This document shows, one piece after another, positions 27,684 to 35,362 of a DNA stretch of 64,000 bases. Each line of letters starts with the position of its first letter. Position 1 is the first letter of the stretch. Location: assembly GCA_028869185.1 (NCBI GenBank), contig JAGWTA010000009.1, forward strand, positions 1-64,000, written 5' to 3'. The translations under genes and the position numbers were made by a program. The notes under the pieces are model-generated. The model worked only from the letters and a program-made list of their open reading frames with translations, had not been told where the DNA came from and searched no databases. This stretch comes from Hyphomicrobiales bacterium. GTDB taxonomy: Bacteria; Pseudomonadota; Alphaproteobacteria; Rhizobiales; Beijerinckiaceae.

Positions 27684-28843
27684 TTGCGCAGCACGTATTT
27701 ACGGAAGGCGGCCGCGCCCGTTTCGTAGAGCGCATCGAAAGCGCGGTGCGGCAGGCCGCCGACGGCGATGTCGCGCGCCGCATAGAGCGGGATGTCGAGC
27801 GCCGATGTCGCGCCGCGCATGACTTTCAGACGCGCGATCTCCGCGCCCTCCTTGATCGGCGCCTGAACCGGGCCCTCGTAAACGATCTTTGCCGAGATCT
27901 TCTCGCTCGAGCCGCGGGGAATGAAAATTTTCACGGGCTGTCTGGCGACGACGGGGGCGTCGGACAATTCCGCGCCGTAGGTCTTCACAGAGCCCACTTC
28001 GTCGCCCGGCTGGAAGAAGGTGCGCACATCGAATGCGCGAAAGCCCCAGAGCAGGAGTCGGCGCGCGTCTTCGGCGCGTTCGCTCGCCGTCTTGCAGCCG
28101 TTCAGCGAGACGATCAGGCGCTGTCCGTTTTCAACCGCCGAGCCGACAATGGCGAAACCGCCCTCGTCGATATTGCCCGTCTTCAAACCATCCGCGCCGA
28201 TGTTCATCAGCAGCAGCGGGTTGCGGTTGGTCTGCGTGATCTTGTTCCAGGTGAAATCCTTTTCGCCGAAATATTTGTATTCGTCGGGATAGGTCGCGAT
28301 CAGGCGATTGGCCAGATTGACCATTTCGCGCATCGTCACCTTCTGTTGCGGATCGCTCTTTCCCCAGGCGTTGGCGAAACGCGACCTGGTCATGCCGAGC
28401 TCGCGCGCGCGCTTGTTCATGATCGTGACAAACGCTTCTTCCGAGCCAGCTATGCCTTCGGCGAGCGCGATCGCCGCGTCATTGCCGGAATCGATCACCA
28501 TGCCGCGGATGAGATCCTCGACGCGCACGTGGCTCTTGAGCGAAGCGAACATCGACGAGCCGCGCGAGGGCGCGCCGCCGGTGCGCCAGGCATGTTCGGA
28601 AATATCGAACGTATCGTCGAGGTGAATGCGCCCGAGCTTCAATTGCTGGAAGACGATTTCGGCGGTGAGAACCTTGACCGTCGAGGCCGGCGAAACCAGT
28701 TCGTCGGCGGCGCGCTCGTAAAGAAATGCGCGGCTTTCGGCGTCCATCAGCGCCGCCTGCTGACATCCGACCTGAATGGTTTGTGCGCGCACGGGCGCTG
28801 CAAGGCAAAGAGCCAGCGCCAGAATGCGCGAAACTTTAGGCAT
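27680..28843 (-). CDS. dacA: D-alanyl-D-alanine carboxypeptidase (penicillin-binding protein, DacA/DacF type)
   Basis: A 387-residue low-molecular-weight PBP that trims the terminal D-Ala from peptidoglycan stem peptides in the periplasm. A signal peptide (MPKVSRILALALCLAAPVRA) is followed by the active-site triad of the S11 family: Ser54-x-x-Lys57 in SPASTVKVLTAE, SGN in MVIDSGNDAAIALAEGI, and KTG in GADGLKTGNIDEGG. The C-terminal beta domain (PVKIFIPRGSSEKISAKIVY) and a final amphipathic segment (FDALYETGAAAFRKYVLRK) suggest peripheral membrane attachment. The ATG at 28841-28843 gives a normal signal peptide; the frame stays open upstream, but that stretch is not signal-like. Lies 113 bp after rlpA and overlaps tmk. 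Confidence 0.94.
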   Translation of the reverse strand: MPKVSRILALALCLAAPVRAQTIQVGCQQAALMDAESRAFLYERAADELVSPASTVKVLTAEIVFQQLKLGRIHLDDTFDISEHAWRTGGAPSRGSSMFASLKSHVRVEDLIRGMVIDSGNDAAIALAEGIAGSEEAFVTIMNKRARELGMTRSRFANAWGKSDPQQKVTMREMVNLANRLIATYPDEYKYFGEKDFTWNKITQTNRNPLLLMNIGADGLKTGNIDEGGFAIVGSAVENGQRLIVSLNGCKTASERAEDARRLLLWGFRAFDVRTFFQPGDEVGSVKTYGAELSDAPVVARQPVKIFIPRGSSEKISAKIVYEGPVQAPIKEGAEIARLKVMRGATSALDIPLYAARDIAVGGLPHRAFDALYETGAAAFRKYVLRK

Positions 28844-28956
28844 CGAGACGGTCAAAACACACCCGCTGATTGGGCGGCGGCGCCCTGCGCGCGAGGCTCT
28901 GCGCACAAGGCTCTGATCTACGGCGCCCTGCGCGCGATTTGAAGAGCCGGACCGCC

Positions 28957-29907
28957 TTATTGCTCGTCGCCGTCGAGCGGCTGCGGCTTGCCCGCGCCGA
29001 TCGGCGTGCCAGCGCCCGGCACGGTCTGCAGATCGAGCGGGCGGGCTGGCGGCGCTGGCGCATAGGCCGTGCGCACCAATTCGGCCTCGTGCGGCGCGGA
29101 CGTCGCCTTGGCGGCCGATTGCACGCGACGATGCGCTGCGGCGGCGGGCGGCGGCGGGAGATTTTCGGCCAGCTCTTCATCGGCCTGCAGATTCTGAGCC
29201 GGCGCCGTTTCATGGCGGCGGCGCGCAGGCGCGCGTGAAGGCTCGGGCAGCGCGGCAACCGCAGTCGGCTGCGGATTGGGATAGCCGTCGAGACTGGCGG
29301 GCGTTCCATCCGTGCGCAACGTCGCCATCAGCTTGCGGTCGCTCGATCCGCCAAGCTCGGCGCGACCGAGATATTCGATGCGCAACTTGGTCGTCCCCTG
29401 CCCCTTGAAGTCGAGCGCTTCGGCGACGCGTTGCGAGACATCCATCACCCGACCGCCGTGATAGGGGCCGCGATCATTGACGCGCACAATCATCGAGCGC
29501 GCGTTGCGCAGATTGGTCACGCGGGCGTAGCTCGGCAGCGGCATTGTGGGATGAGCGGCGGTGATCGAGCTGCGGTCGAAAATCTCGCCATTGGCGGTCT
29601 TGCGGCCATGGAAATCGGCGCCGTACCAGGAGGCCATGCCGGTTTCGGGTTTGGTCTGCTCGTGCGGGTAATAGGTCTTTCCGGCGATCTGATAGGGCCT
29701 GCCGACGTGATACTTGCCGCCGCCTTTCGGCACAGCCTGCCCGTCCGCCACGACGCGCGGGCTGGAGGCGACGCCATATTTCGCATCGTAACGCGATTCC
29801 GGCGCGGCGGAGGCGACTTGCTGGGGGCGCTGCGCACAGCCAGCGAGCGCGCCAAGCGCTCCCATCGCGAGAACCAGTCGCGCAGTCTTATCAAAACAGA
29901 TTTTCAT
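28957..29907 (-). CDS. rlpA: RlpA-like septal-ring lipoprotein (double-psi beta barrel)
   Basis: A 316-residue predicted outer-membrane lipoprotein. The N-terminus ends in the lipobox LAGC (cysteine about residue 24). The double-psi beta-barrel domain spans about residues 85-180: GMASWYGADFHGRKTANGE, ITAAHPTMPLPSYARVTN and VRVNDRGPYHGGRVMDVS, with the catalytic aspartate of VNDRGPY. In Pseudomonas RlpA cleaves glycan strands lacking side peptides during cell separation. The C-terminal 130 residues are rich in Ala and Pro and show no recognisable SPOR domain, unlike the Pseudomonas protein. The ATG at 29905-29907 fits the lipoprotein signal; no strong ribosome binding site is visible. Adjacent to dacA, another cell-wall gene. 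Confidence 0.9.
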   Translation of the reverse strand: MKICFDKTARLVLAMGALGALAGCAQRPQQVASAAPESRYDAKYGVASSPRVVADGQAVPKGGGKYHVGRPYQIAGKTYYPHEQTKPETGMASWYGADFHGRKTANGEIFDRSSITAAHPTMPLPSYARVTNLRNARSMIVRVNDRGPYHGGRVMDVSQRVAEALDFKGQGTTKLRIEYLGRAELGGSSDRKLMATLRTDGTPASLDGYPNPQPTAVAALPEPSRAPARRRHETAPAQNLQADEELAENLPPPPAAAAHRRVQSAAKATSAPHEAELVRTAYAPAPPARPLDLQTVPGAGTPIGAGKPQPLDGDEQ

Positions 29908-30161
29908 GGAAGGACGCACCGCACGGAAGAACGCTGAACGAATCGCCGCAGCCTGATAATCCGCCACACTGCTCTCCCTTGAGCCACGGCGGACCGAAGC
30001 CAGCGCCGAGTAGATTGCCAGCAACTCATTAACCGAGCGCTAAAGAAGACGCCAGTCGACTCGAAGCCCAAAGGGCGTATTCGCCTATCGCCGCGCATTG
30101 CGGCTTTTCCGGGGACGAAGCGCTCGCCAGCGGACAGACTTTGGTCTAGACAGCGCGGGCT

Positions 30162-30251
30162 GGAAGGATGGCCGAGTGGTTTAAGGCAGCGGTCTTGAAA
30201 ACCGCCGTGGGCGCAAGTCCACCGTGAGTTCGAATCTCACTCCTTCCGCCA
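30162..30251 (+). tRNA. tRNA-Ser (anticodon TGA)
   Basis: A 90-base class II tRNA. The acceptor arms 30162-30168 and 30241-30247 pair perfectly, the anticodon stem and loop around 30189-30205 shows TGA at 30196-30198, a long variable arm follows, the T-arm has GTTCGAATC, and CCA is encoded at 30249-30251. It reads UCN serine codons. Confidence 0.97.
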
Positions 30252-30281
30252 GCCCACCGCCCCGCCCTGCGGCGCGGCCGG

Positions 30282-30512
30282 TCAAGCGGCGTGGCGGTCC
30301 CAGACGACGCTCGTGCGCTCGTGATATTCGGGCATGTAAATTGTTTCCGTCGCCTTCTCGCGCTCTGCGATTTCGCGCGCCCACCAGCAAAAGTAGACGC
30401 CGAAAAGGGCGAAGACCGGAACTTCGCGATGCGTCTCGGCGCTGCGAAGGCGATTGGCGGATTTCACTTTCAGCGTTCCGCCTTTGAGGGGGATATGTAT
30501 CGAGAAAGCCAT
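30282..30512 (-). CDS. Small hypothetical protein, 76 residues
   Basis: A possible small gene between tRNA-Ser and the HU gene, on the opposite strand. The product begins MAFSIHIPLKGGTLKVKSAN and contains one short aromatic stretch (FALFGVYFCWWAREIAER), then an acidic-basic C-terminus. It is too short to place in a family that I recognise. The amino-acid composition is not the arginine- or alanine-heavy kind expected of a chance frame in this genome, which argues for a real gene. A purine-rich GAAAAAAG precedes the ATG at 30510-30512, a weak ribosome binding site. Confidence 0.4.
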   Translation of the reverse strand: MAFSIHIPLKGGTLKVKSANRLRSAETHREVPVFALFGVYFCWWAREIAEREKATETIYMPEYHERTSVVWDRHAA

Positions 30513-30788
30513 GCTTTTTTCTATTCCGTTAGGGCAAACAAATCCTTAACGGCGCCGGTTTCCGCAGCGAATTTGCGCATGCTCGCGCCATTGCGCGGCC
30601 AAAAGCGCTGCTGCGCGGACCTTTGACACATGACAGAGCGCGCCTTTTGCGCCTCTTCAGGGGATTTTTGCGAGAATCAGGCCCGCCGAGCCCGTAAAAT
30701 ATGGGGAATTTGTCGCGGCAAGCGCTTTACGCGCGAGAATCCCGTTATTATCCCGGCGCGATTCGGAATTTGTTCCGGGAGAAAAGAT

Positions 30789-31118
30789 ATGGCTCGCGCT
30801 ACGACTAAGACTGCAACCAAACCGGCTGCGACGACGAAAACCGTCACGGTCACCCTGAAACATCTGGCGGCGGGCCTCGCCGACAAGCACGACATCTCCA
30901 AGCGCGCTGCCGACGAGATGCTGAACGAAGCCGTCGCGATGATGGTGAAGGCGCTCAAGAAGGGCGAACGCGTCAAGATCGCGGGCCTCGGCATCCTTCA
31001 GGTTCGCAAGCGCGCCGCGCGCATGGGCCGCAACCCGGCTACGGGCGAAGCCATCAAGATCAAGGCGAGCAAGAAGGTCGCTTTCCGCGCCCTGAAAGAG
31101 CTCAAGGAAGCGATCTGA
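30789..31118 (+). CDS. HU-family DNA-binding protein with N-terminal extension
   Basis: A 109-residue nucleoid protein of the HU/IHF family. The core has TLKHLAAGLADKHDISKRAA (helices), VKALKKGERVKIAGLGILQV (beta saddle), and RMGRNPATGEAIKIKASKKV, with the DNA-intercalating Pro in the RNPATGE arm. About 20 extra residues, mostly Thr, Ala and Lys (ARATTKTATKPAATTKT), precede the core; these resemble histone-H1-like tails and may add nonspecific DNA contacts. The ATG at 30789 follows a GGGAG ribosome binding site seven bases upstream. A strong terminator follows at 31152-31182. It lies alone with its own promoter region of about 270 bp upstream. Confidence 0.93.
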   Translation: MARATTKTATKPAATTKTVTVTLKHLAAGLADKHDISKRAADEMLNEAVAMMVKALKKGERVKIAGLGILQVRKRAARMGRNPATGEAIKIKASKKVAFRALKELKEAI

Positions 31119-31151
31119 TCGTCGCTTCGCGATCGTCACAGACGTTCAATC

Positions 31152-31182
31152 AAAACGCCGGCGCAAAACGCCGGCGTTTTTA
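31152..31182 (+). terminator. Intrinsic terminator after the HU gene
   Basis: Perfect 8-bp GC stem (31156-31163 with 31169-31176, five-base loop) flanked by A before and five T after, 34 bp past the HU stop. Confidence 0.9.
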
Positions 31183-31210
31183 TTTGTGCGCCTGCCGCCC
31201 GACCGCCGTT

Positions 31211-31327
31211 TCAGTCGCGCGGCGCGGGCCTGCGCGCGCCGTAAAGCGCGCCGAGGCACAGGACGAGACCGAAGGCCTCGGCGGCCGCCTGACGATGGGC
31301 AAGGATGAAATCGTAAAGATAGATCAT
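31211..31327 (-). CDS. Possible 38-residue membrane peptide
   Basis: A short frame whose product, starting MIYLYDFILAHRQAAAEAFG, has a hydrophobic stretch (AEAFGLVLCLGALYGA) long enough for one membrane pass and ends in RRPAPRD. GGCGGA lies a few bases before the ATG at 31325-31327. The rest of the 400-bp stretch between HU and the next gene contains only the HU terminator. Weak evidence: reported because the spacing and the ribosome binding site look reasonable. Confidence 0.28.
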   Translation of the reverse strand: MIYLYDFILAHRQAAAEAFGLVLCLGALYGARRPAPRD

Positions 31328-31520
31328 GGAGATCCGCCCTTCGCTGCATTGCGGCGCGATCTAGCGCGCCTCCGCACGGCCGTCAGGCGACGGAAGTCAC
31401 GCCTGCCCCAATTTGTTGTTTACATGCATACGAATTTGGCGCGCGGGCCGATTGAACGCGGCTTGCGCGGCGCCTATCTTCATCGATGCGGCGTTCCGCC
31501 GCTTCGAGAAGAGATTTCCC

Positions 31521-31817
31521 ATGGCGATCGACGGCACCTGGAATTTGAGCATCAACACCCCGATGGGCGCGCAGGCCTCCACCGTAACGCTGAAAGCCGA
31601 CGGCGGGCAGCTGAGCGGCCAACAGGAAGGCGCCGGCGGCGGTCAGGCGATCGAGAACGGCTCGGTGAACGGGCAGAACGTTTCGTGGACCGTCGACATC
31701 GTCAATCCCATGCCGATGACGCTGGAGTTCAACGGCACGGTCTCGGGCAACGAGATTGCAGGTTCGGTGAAGCTCGGCGCATTCGGCGATTCGACCTTCT
31801 CTGGTCAGCGGGCCTGA
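31521..31817 (+). CDS. Conserved-looking hypothetical protein, 98 residues
   Basis: A small soluble protein starting MAIDGTWNLSINTPMGAQAS. It alternates hydrophobic and polar residues with many Gly, Thr and Asn (LKADGGQLSGQQEGAGGGQA, LEFNGTVSGNEIAGSVKLG), a pattern suggesting an all-beta fold such as a small lipocalin-like or jellyroll barrel. There is no signal peptide. GAGAAGAG nine bases upstream of the ATG supports the start. No family name can be given with confidence. Convergent with the methyltransferase gene that follows. Confidence 0.7.
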   Translation: MAIDGTWNLSINTPMGAQASTVTLKADGGQLSGQQEGAGGGQAIENGSVNGQNVSWTVDIVNPMPMTLEFNGTVSGNEIAGSVKLGAFGDSTFSGQRA

Positions 31818-31891
31818 ACCCAGGGCTTGATTTAAACGCGCGTCGCCGACGCGGCGGCGCGCGTGGGTTCCTGTCCGGCGCTTGCGCTGCG

Positions 31892-32515
31892 TTATCGCGG
31901 CCTTGCGCTGCCCCATTGCGTCCAGCCGACGATTTTCGGCGTGGCCGGCAGATAGGTCTGCTCCACCTTTTCAAATGCAAAACCCGCCGTTTCGACAGCG
32001 GCGCCGATGGCGCGGCACAGGTGGCATCCGCCCGCCAGCCGCGACCAAAAAGGATCGAGCCCGCGCTGCCAGCGGGCGACGCTCTTGTCCGGCGACAATC
32101 CGTGTTCGCAGAAGAGCAGCCTGCCCGATGGTTTGAGAACACGACGCGCCTCGCGCAACGCCTGATCGAGCGATGCGACCGAGCAGAGTGTGAAGGTCGT
32201 CAGAACCGTATCGAATGTCGCGGATTCAAAAGGCAGGTTTTCCGCCGCGCCCGGGACGATCTCGACGGCCAGTCCGGCGGCCTTCGGCGCCTGTCGGGCG
32301 AGCGCGCGCAATTCGGCGGAAGGCTCGAGCCCGATGGCGACGCTGACTTCTTCCGGCTTGTACAGGGCGAAATTCAGCCCCGATCCCGCTCCCAGCTCCA
32401 GCACCCGGCCTTGTGCGGCCGGGACCAGGGCGGCGCGCTTGTCCATGATCTGCGGCGCGCGGCAGGCGCAGGCAATCAGCCCCGGCAGAATGCGCCGCTC
32501 ATAAAAGGAGGCCAT
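31892..32515 (-). CDS. Class I SAM-dependent methyltransferase
   Basis: A 207-residue methyltransferase. Motif I for S-adenosylmethionine binding is RVLELGAGSGLNFALY, followed by the acidic loop IGLEPSAELRALARQ, motif post-II ENLPFESATFDTVLTTFTLC and motif III VLKPSGRLLFCEHG. The C-terminal region has several cysteines (GGCHLCRAIG) typical of the Methyltransf_11 group that includes thiol and lipid methyltransferases such as METTL7-like proteins; the substrate is unknown. Its start at 32513-32515 is one base from the stop of the transporter gene, so the two are likely co-expressed. Confidence 0.86.
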   Translation of the reverse strand: MASFYERRILPGLIACACRAPQIMDKRAALVPAAQGRVLELGAGSGLNFALYKPEEVSVAIGLEPSAELRALARQAPKAAGLAVEIVPGAAENLPFESATFDTVLTTFTLCSVASLDQALREARRVLKPSGRLLFCEHGLSPDKSVARWQRGLDPFWSRLAGGCHLCRAIGAAVETAGFAFEKVEQTYLPATPKIVGWTQWGSARPR

Positions 32516-32516
32516 G

Positions 32517-33818
32517 TCAGGCCATCGCCGGCGTCGCTTTCCTCGCGCCGCCCCGCCCGATCATCAGGCTGAATATCGCCGCCAGCAGGCAGGCGAAACC
32601 GGCGAGATAAAAGGACGGCGCATAGGTCAACAGCCAGGTGCGCGAGAGCCCGCCGAGCATCGCCGCGCTGGCGGCGCCAAGCTGATGGGCGGCGAAAATC
32701 CAGCCGAAAGCAACGCCCGCCTTCTCGCGCCCGAACTGCGCGCCGACGAGCTTTACGGTCGGCGGCACGGTCGCAATCCAGTCGAGACCGTAGAACATCG
32801 CAAAGACGGACAGTCCGTAGAGCGTGAATGTCGAGGACGGCAGCCAGAGCAGCGACAGACCGCGGAAGCCGTAATAGACGAACAGCAGCTTGCGGGCGTC
32901 GTAACGGTCCGACAGCCAGCCCGAGCCGATGGTGCCGAACAGGTCGAAAACGCCCATCATCGCCAGCGCCGAGGCGGCCGTAACCGCCGCCATGCCATTG
33001 TCGACGCAGAACGAGATGAAATGCGTCTGGATGAGGCCGTTCGTCGAAAGTCCACAGATGAAAAACGAACCGGCAAGCAGCCAGAAGGCCGGCGCGCGAA
33101 CGCATTCGCGCAGAATGTCGACAGCGCGGAGCGCGGCGGCGCCGAGAGCGCCTTCCTGACGCGGCGGCGGCGCTGTGACGGGGCCCGTTTCGCCATAGGG
33201 CTTCAAACCGACTTCGGACGGGTAATCGACCAGAAAAAGCGTCACCGCGATCGCCGCCAGCACGATGCCGATGCCGAGCGGCGCCAGCGCCCAGCGCCAG
33301 CCATAATGATCGACGAGCCAGGCGCCGACCGGCAGAAACACCAGCTGCCCCGTCGCAATGGCCGCCGTCAGCATGCCCATCACCAGACCGCGCCGGGCGG
33401 TGAACCAGCGCGTCGAGAGAATGGCGTTGAGCACAAGCGCCGTGAGGCCAGTGCCAACGCCGACGAAAATCCCCCAGAACAGAATGAGTTGCCAAAGGCT
33501 GGTGATGAACAGCGCGGCCATCAGGCCCGTGAACACCAGCATCTGCGCCGAGAGGATGACGCGTCGGACGCCATAACGATCGATCAGCGCGGCCGAGAAC
33601 GGCGCCATCAGTCCGAACAGAACGAAACGCACCGCAAGAGCCGAGGAAATCTGCGCTGCATCCCAGCCGAATTCCGTCGTCAACGGCTTGATCAGCGCGC
33701 CGGGCAGGCCGACAGCGCCCGCCATCACGAGGCTCGAGAAAAAGGCTGTGACGACAATCACCCAGCCATAGTGGATGTTGCGACGATCGAGCGCGGCGGC
33801 AAGAGAACGGGCTAGCAT
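32517..33818 (-). CDS. MFS transporter (OFA/MCT-like)
   Basis: A 433-residue transporter with about twelve membrane helices of the major facilitator superfamily. The intracellular loop motif is seen as ALIDRYGVRRVILSAQ between helices 2 and 3 and again as GWLSDRYDARKLLFVYYG in the second half. The N-terminus RNIHYGWVIVVTAFFSSLVM matches the oxalate/formate antiporter-like or monocarboxylate branch, so small organic acids are plausible substrates, without proof. The ATG at 33816-33818 has CTGGAGAC just upstream; a TTG 36 bases earlier is less likely. Lies 16 bp after nhaA and one base before the methyltransferase gene. Confidence 0.88.
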   Translation of the reverse strand: MLARSLAAALDRRNIHYGWVIVVTAFFSSLVMAGAVGLPGALIKPLTTEFGWDAAQISSALAVRFVLFGLMAPFSAALIDRYGVRRVILSAQMLVFTGLMAALFITSLWQLILFWGIFVGVGTGLTALVLNAILSTRWFTARRGLVMGMLTAAIATGQLVFLPVGAWLVDHYGWRWALAPLGIGIVLAAIAVTLFLVDYPSEVGLKPYGETGPVTAPPPRQEGALGAAALRAVDILRECVRAPAFWLLAGSFFICGLSTNGLIQTHFISFCVDNGMAAVTAASALAMMGVFDLFGTIGSGWLSDRYDARKLLFVYYGFRGLSLLWLPSSTFTLYGLSVFAMFYGLDWIATVPPTVKLVGAQFGREKAGVAFGWIFAAHQLGAASAAMLGGLSRTWLLTYAPSFYLAGFACLLAAIFSLMIGRGGARKATPAMA

Positions 33819-33834
33819 GTCTCCAGTCGTGCTT

Positions 33835-34962
33835 TTATCGCGACGAGGAGTCAACCGGCGCAGAACGCAGGGCTAGCATGCCGAGTCCGGAGAGCGCGGA
33901 GGCGACCGAGCCTGCGAGCACGCCGAGCTTGACCTGCGCGATCAGCTCGCCCTGCCCCTTGAAGGCCAGCAGGCCGACGAAGAGACTCATGGTGAAGCCG
34001 ACGCCGCACAACAACGACATGGCGTAGACATGCAGCCAATCGGCGCCGGCCGGCTTTTCGGCCCAGCGGAGCGCCGCCATCAGACGAACGGTCAAAAAGA
34101 CGCCGGCTTGTTTGCCGAAAAACAGACCGAGCGCGACGCCGAGCGCAACCGGCCCCAGCAGTTGCGCTCCCGTCACGCCGGCAAAGGAGACGCCCGCATT
34201 GGCGAAAGCGAACAGCGGCAGGACTATGTAGTCGACACGCGGGCTGAGCGCATGTTCGAGTTTGTCGAACCCCTCGCCCATCGGAATGGCCGCCGCCAGC
34301 GCAACGCCCGCCAATGTCGCGTGAACGCCGCTGCGGAACGTGAAATACCAGAGCGGCAGGCCGATCAGCAGATAGGGCCACAGCCGGCGCACGCCGCCGC
34401 GATTCAAGGCGAACAGCACGCCTAGCGCAGCGAAAGCGCCCGCAAGCATCGGAAGGTCGATCTTCTGCGTATAGAACAGCGCGATGACGACGACCGCGCC
34501 GAGATCGTCGATGATGGCGAGCGCTGTGAGGAACACGGTGAGCGAGGCCGGCGCCCTGCGCCCTACCAGCGACAGGACGCCCAGCGCGAAAGCAATGTCG
34601 GTGGCGGTCGGGATCGCCCAGCCGCGCAGCGCTTCAGGATGGCTGCGGGCGAGCGCCACATAGATCAAGGCCGGCGCGATCATGCCGCCCAGCGCCGCCG
34701 CGCCCGGACCGATGCGCTGGCGCCAGGTGGCGAGTTCGCCCGCCAGCACCTCGCCCTTGATCTCCATGCCGACGAGGAGGAAAAACAGCGCCATCAGCGC
34801 GTCGTTGATCCACTCGACTGTTTCGAGCGGGCCAATATGTGTTTCCAGCGCATGAAAATAGGCCGGGGCCAATCCCGAATTAGCGACGACCAGCGCCAGC
34901 GCGGCGCTCGCCATCAGCACGATGCCGCCGGCGGCCTCGCTTTGCAGAAATCTCGCGAACAT
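33835..34962 (-). CDS. nhaA: Na+/H+ antiporter NhaA
   Basis: A 375-residue inner-membrane antiporter that exports sodium in exchange for protons, supporting salt and alkaline-pH tolerance. Family motifs: ALMALFFLLVGMEIKGEVLA, TATDIAFALGVLSLVGRRA and LTALAIIDDLGAVVVIALFY with the adjacent ion-binding aspartates, then a further helix pair at the C-terminus. Length is slightly shorter than E. coli NhaA (388). The ATG at 34960-34962 opens MFARFLQSEAAGGIVLMASA, the normal family start. Upstream of the MFS gene with 16 bp between. Confidence 0.94.
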   Translation of the reverse strand: MFARFLQSEAAGGIVLMASAALALVVANSGLAPAYFHALETHIGPLETVEWINDALMALFFLLVGMEIKGEVLAGELATWRQRIGPGAAALGGMIAPALIYVALARSHPEALRGWAIPTATDIAFALGVLSLVGRRAPASLTVFLTALAIIDDLGAVVVIALFYTQKIDLPMLAGAFAALGVLFALNRGGVRRLWPYLLIGLPLWYFTFRSGVHATLAGVALAAAIPMGEGFDKLEHALSPRVDYIVLPLFAFANAGVSFAGVTGAQLLGPVALGVALGLFFGKQAGVFLTVRLMAALRWAEKPAGADWLHVYAMSLLCGVGFTMSLFVGLLAFKGQGELIAQVKLGVLAGSVASALSGLGMLALRSAPVDSSSR

Positions 34963-35004
34963 GCCGCCGTTCTAGCGGCTTTGGCCGCAGGGCGCCAAGC
35001 GCGC

Positions 35005-35238
35005 TCAATATTCGCGGCAGAAACGCGCGTTGGCGTAGCGCTCGCAATAGACGGTTGTATAGCGCATGTAGAAAGCCTGCTCGCGGATGTTGCGCGCCAG
35101 TTTCAGGCAGTCGTCAAAGCCGCGGCTATGCGGGCGCAGCGCATAGCTGCGGCAGAAATCGTAATCGCGATCTTCCATCACGCCGGCGCTGGCGCCGGAC
35201 GCCGCCAGAAGCGCTGCGAGCGTCAGAACAAAACGCAT
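35005..35238 (-). CDS. Small secreted cysteine-containing protein
   Basis: A 77-residue protein with a clear signal peptide ([18 protein letters not shown]). The mature part of about 59 residues is polar and aromatic, with four cysteines ([34 protein letters not shown]), enough for two disulfides in the periplasm. The ATG at 35236-35238 follows GGGAGCAGG. No family is recognised. Such small cysteine-bearing secreted proteins are common in Hyphomicrobiales genomes. Confidence 0.7.
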   Translation of the reverse strand: MRFVLTLAALLAASGASAGVMEDRDYDFCRSYALRPHSRGFDDCLKLARNIREQAFYMRYTTVYCERYANARFCREY

Positions 35239-35362
35239 GACCTGCTCCCTGTCGCACGGGAGCCTAGCGCGGAACAGGCCGCGGGGCCTTGCCCATTCTG
35301 CCGCCGCAGTTAACGCGCGCGACCGCATTGACCGCACCGGCCGGAAGGGCCACTTAGAGGCG

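Noticed and set aside
30162-30251. tRNA-Ser as a possible integration site
   Set aside because: No integrase, repeat of the tRNA 3' end or foreign genes were found downstream.
32514-33815. Long open frame antisense to the MFS transporter
   Set aside because: Arg/Gln/Asp-rich nonsense composition; the minus strand has twelve predicted membrane helices and MFS motifs.
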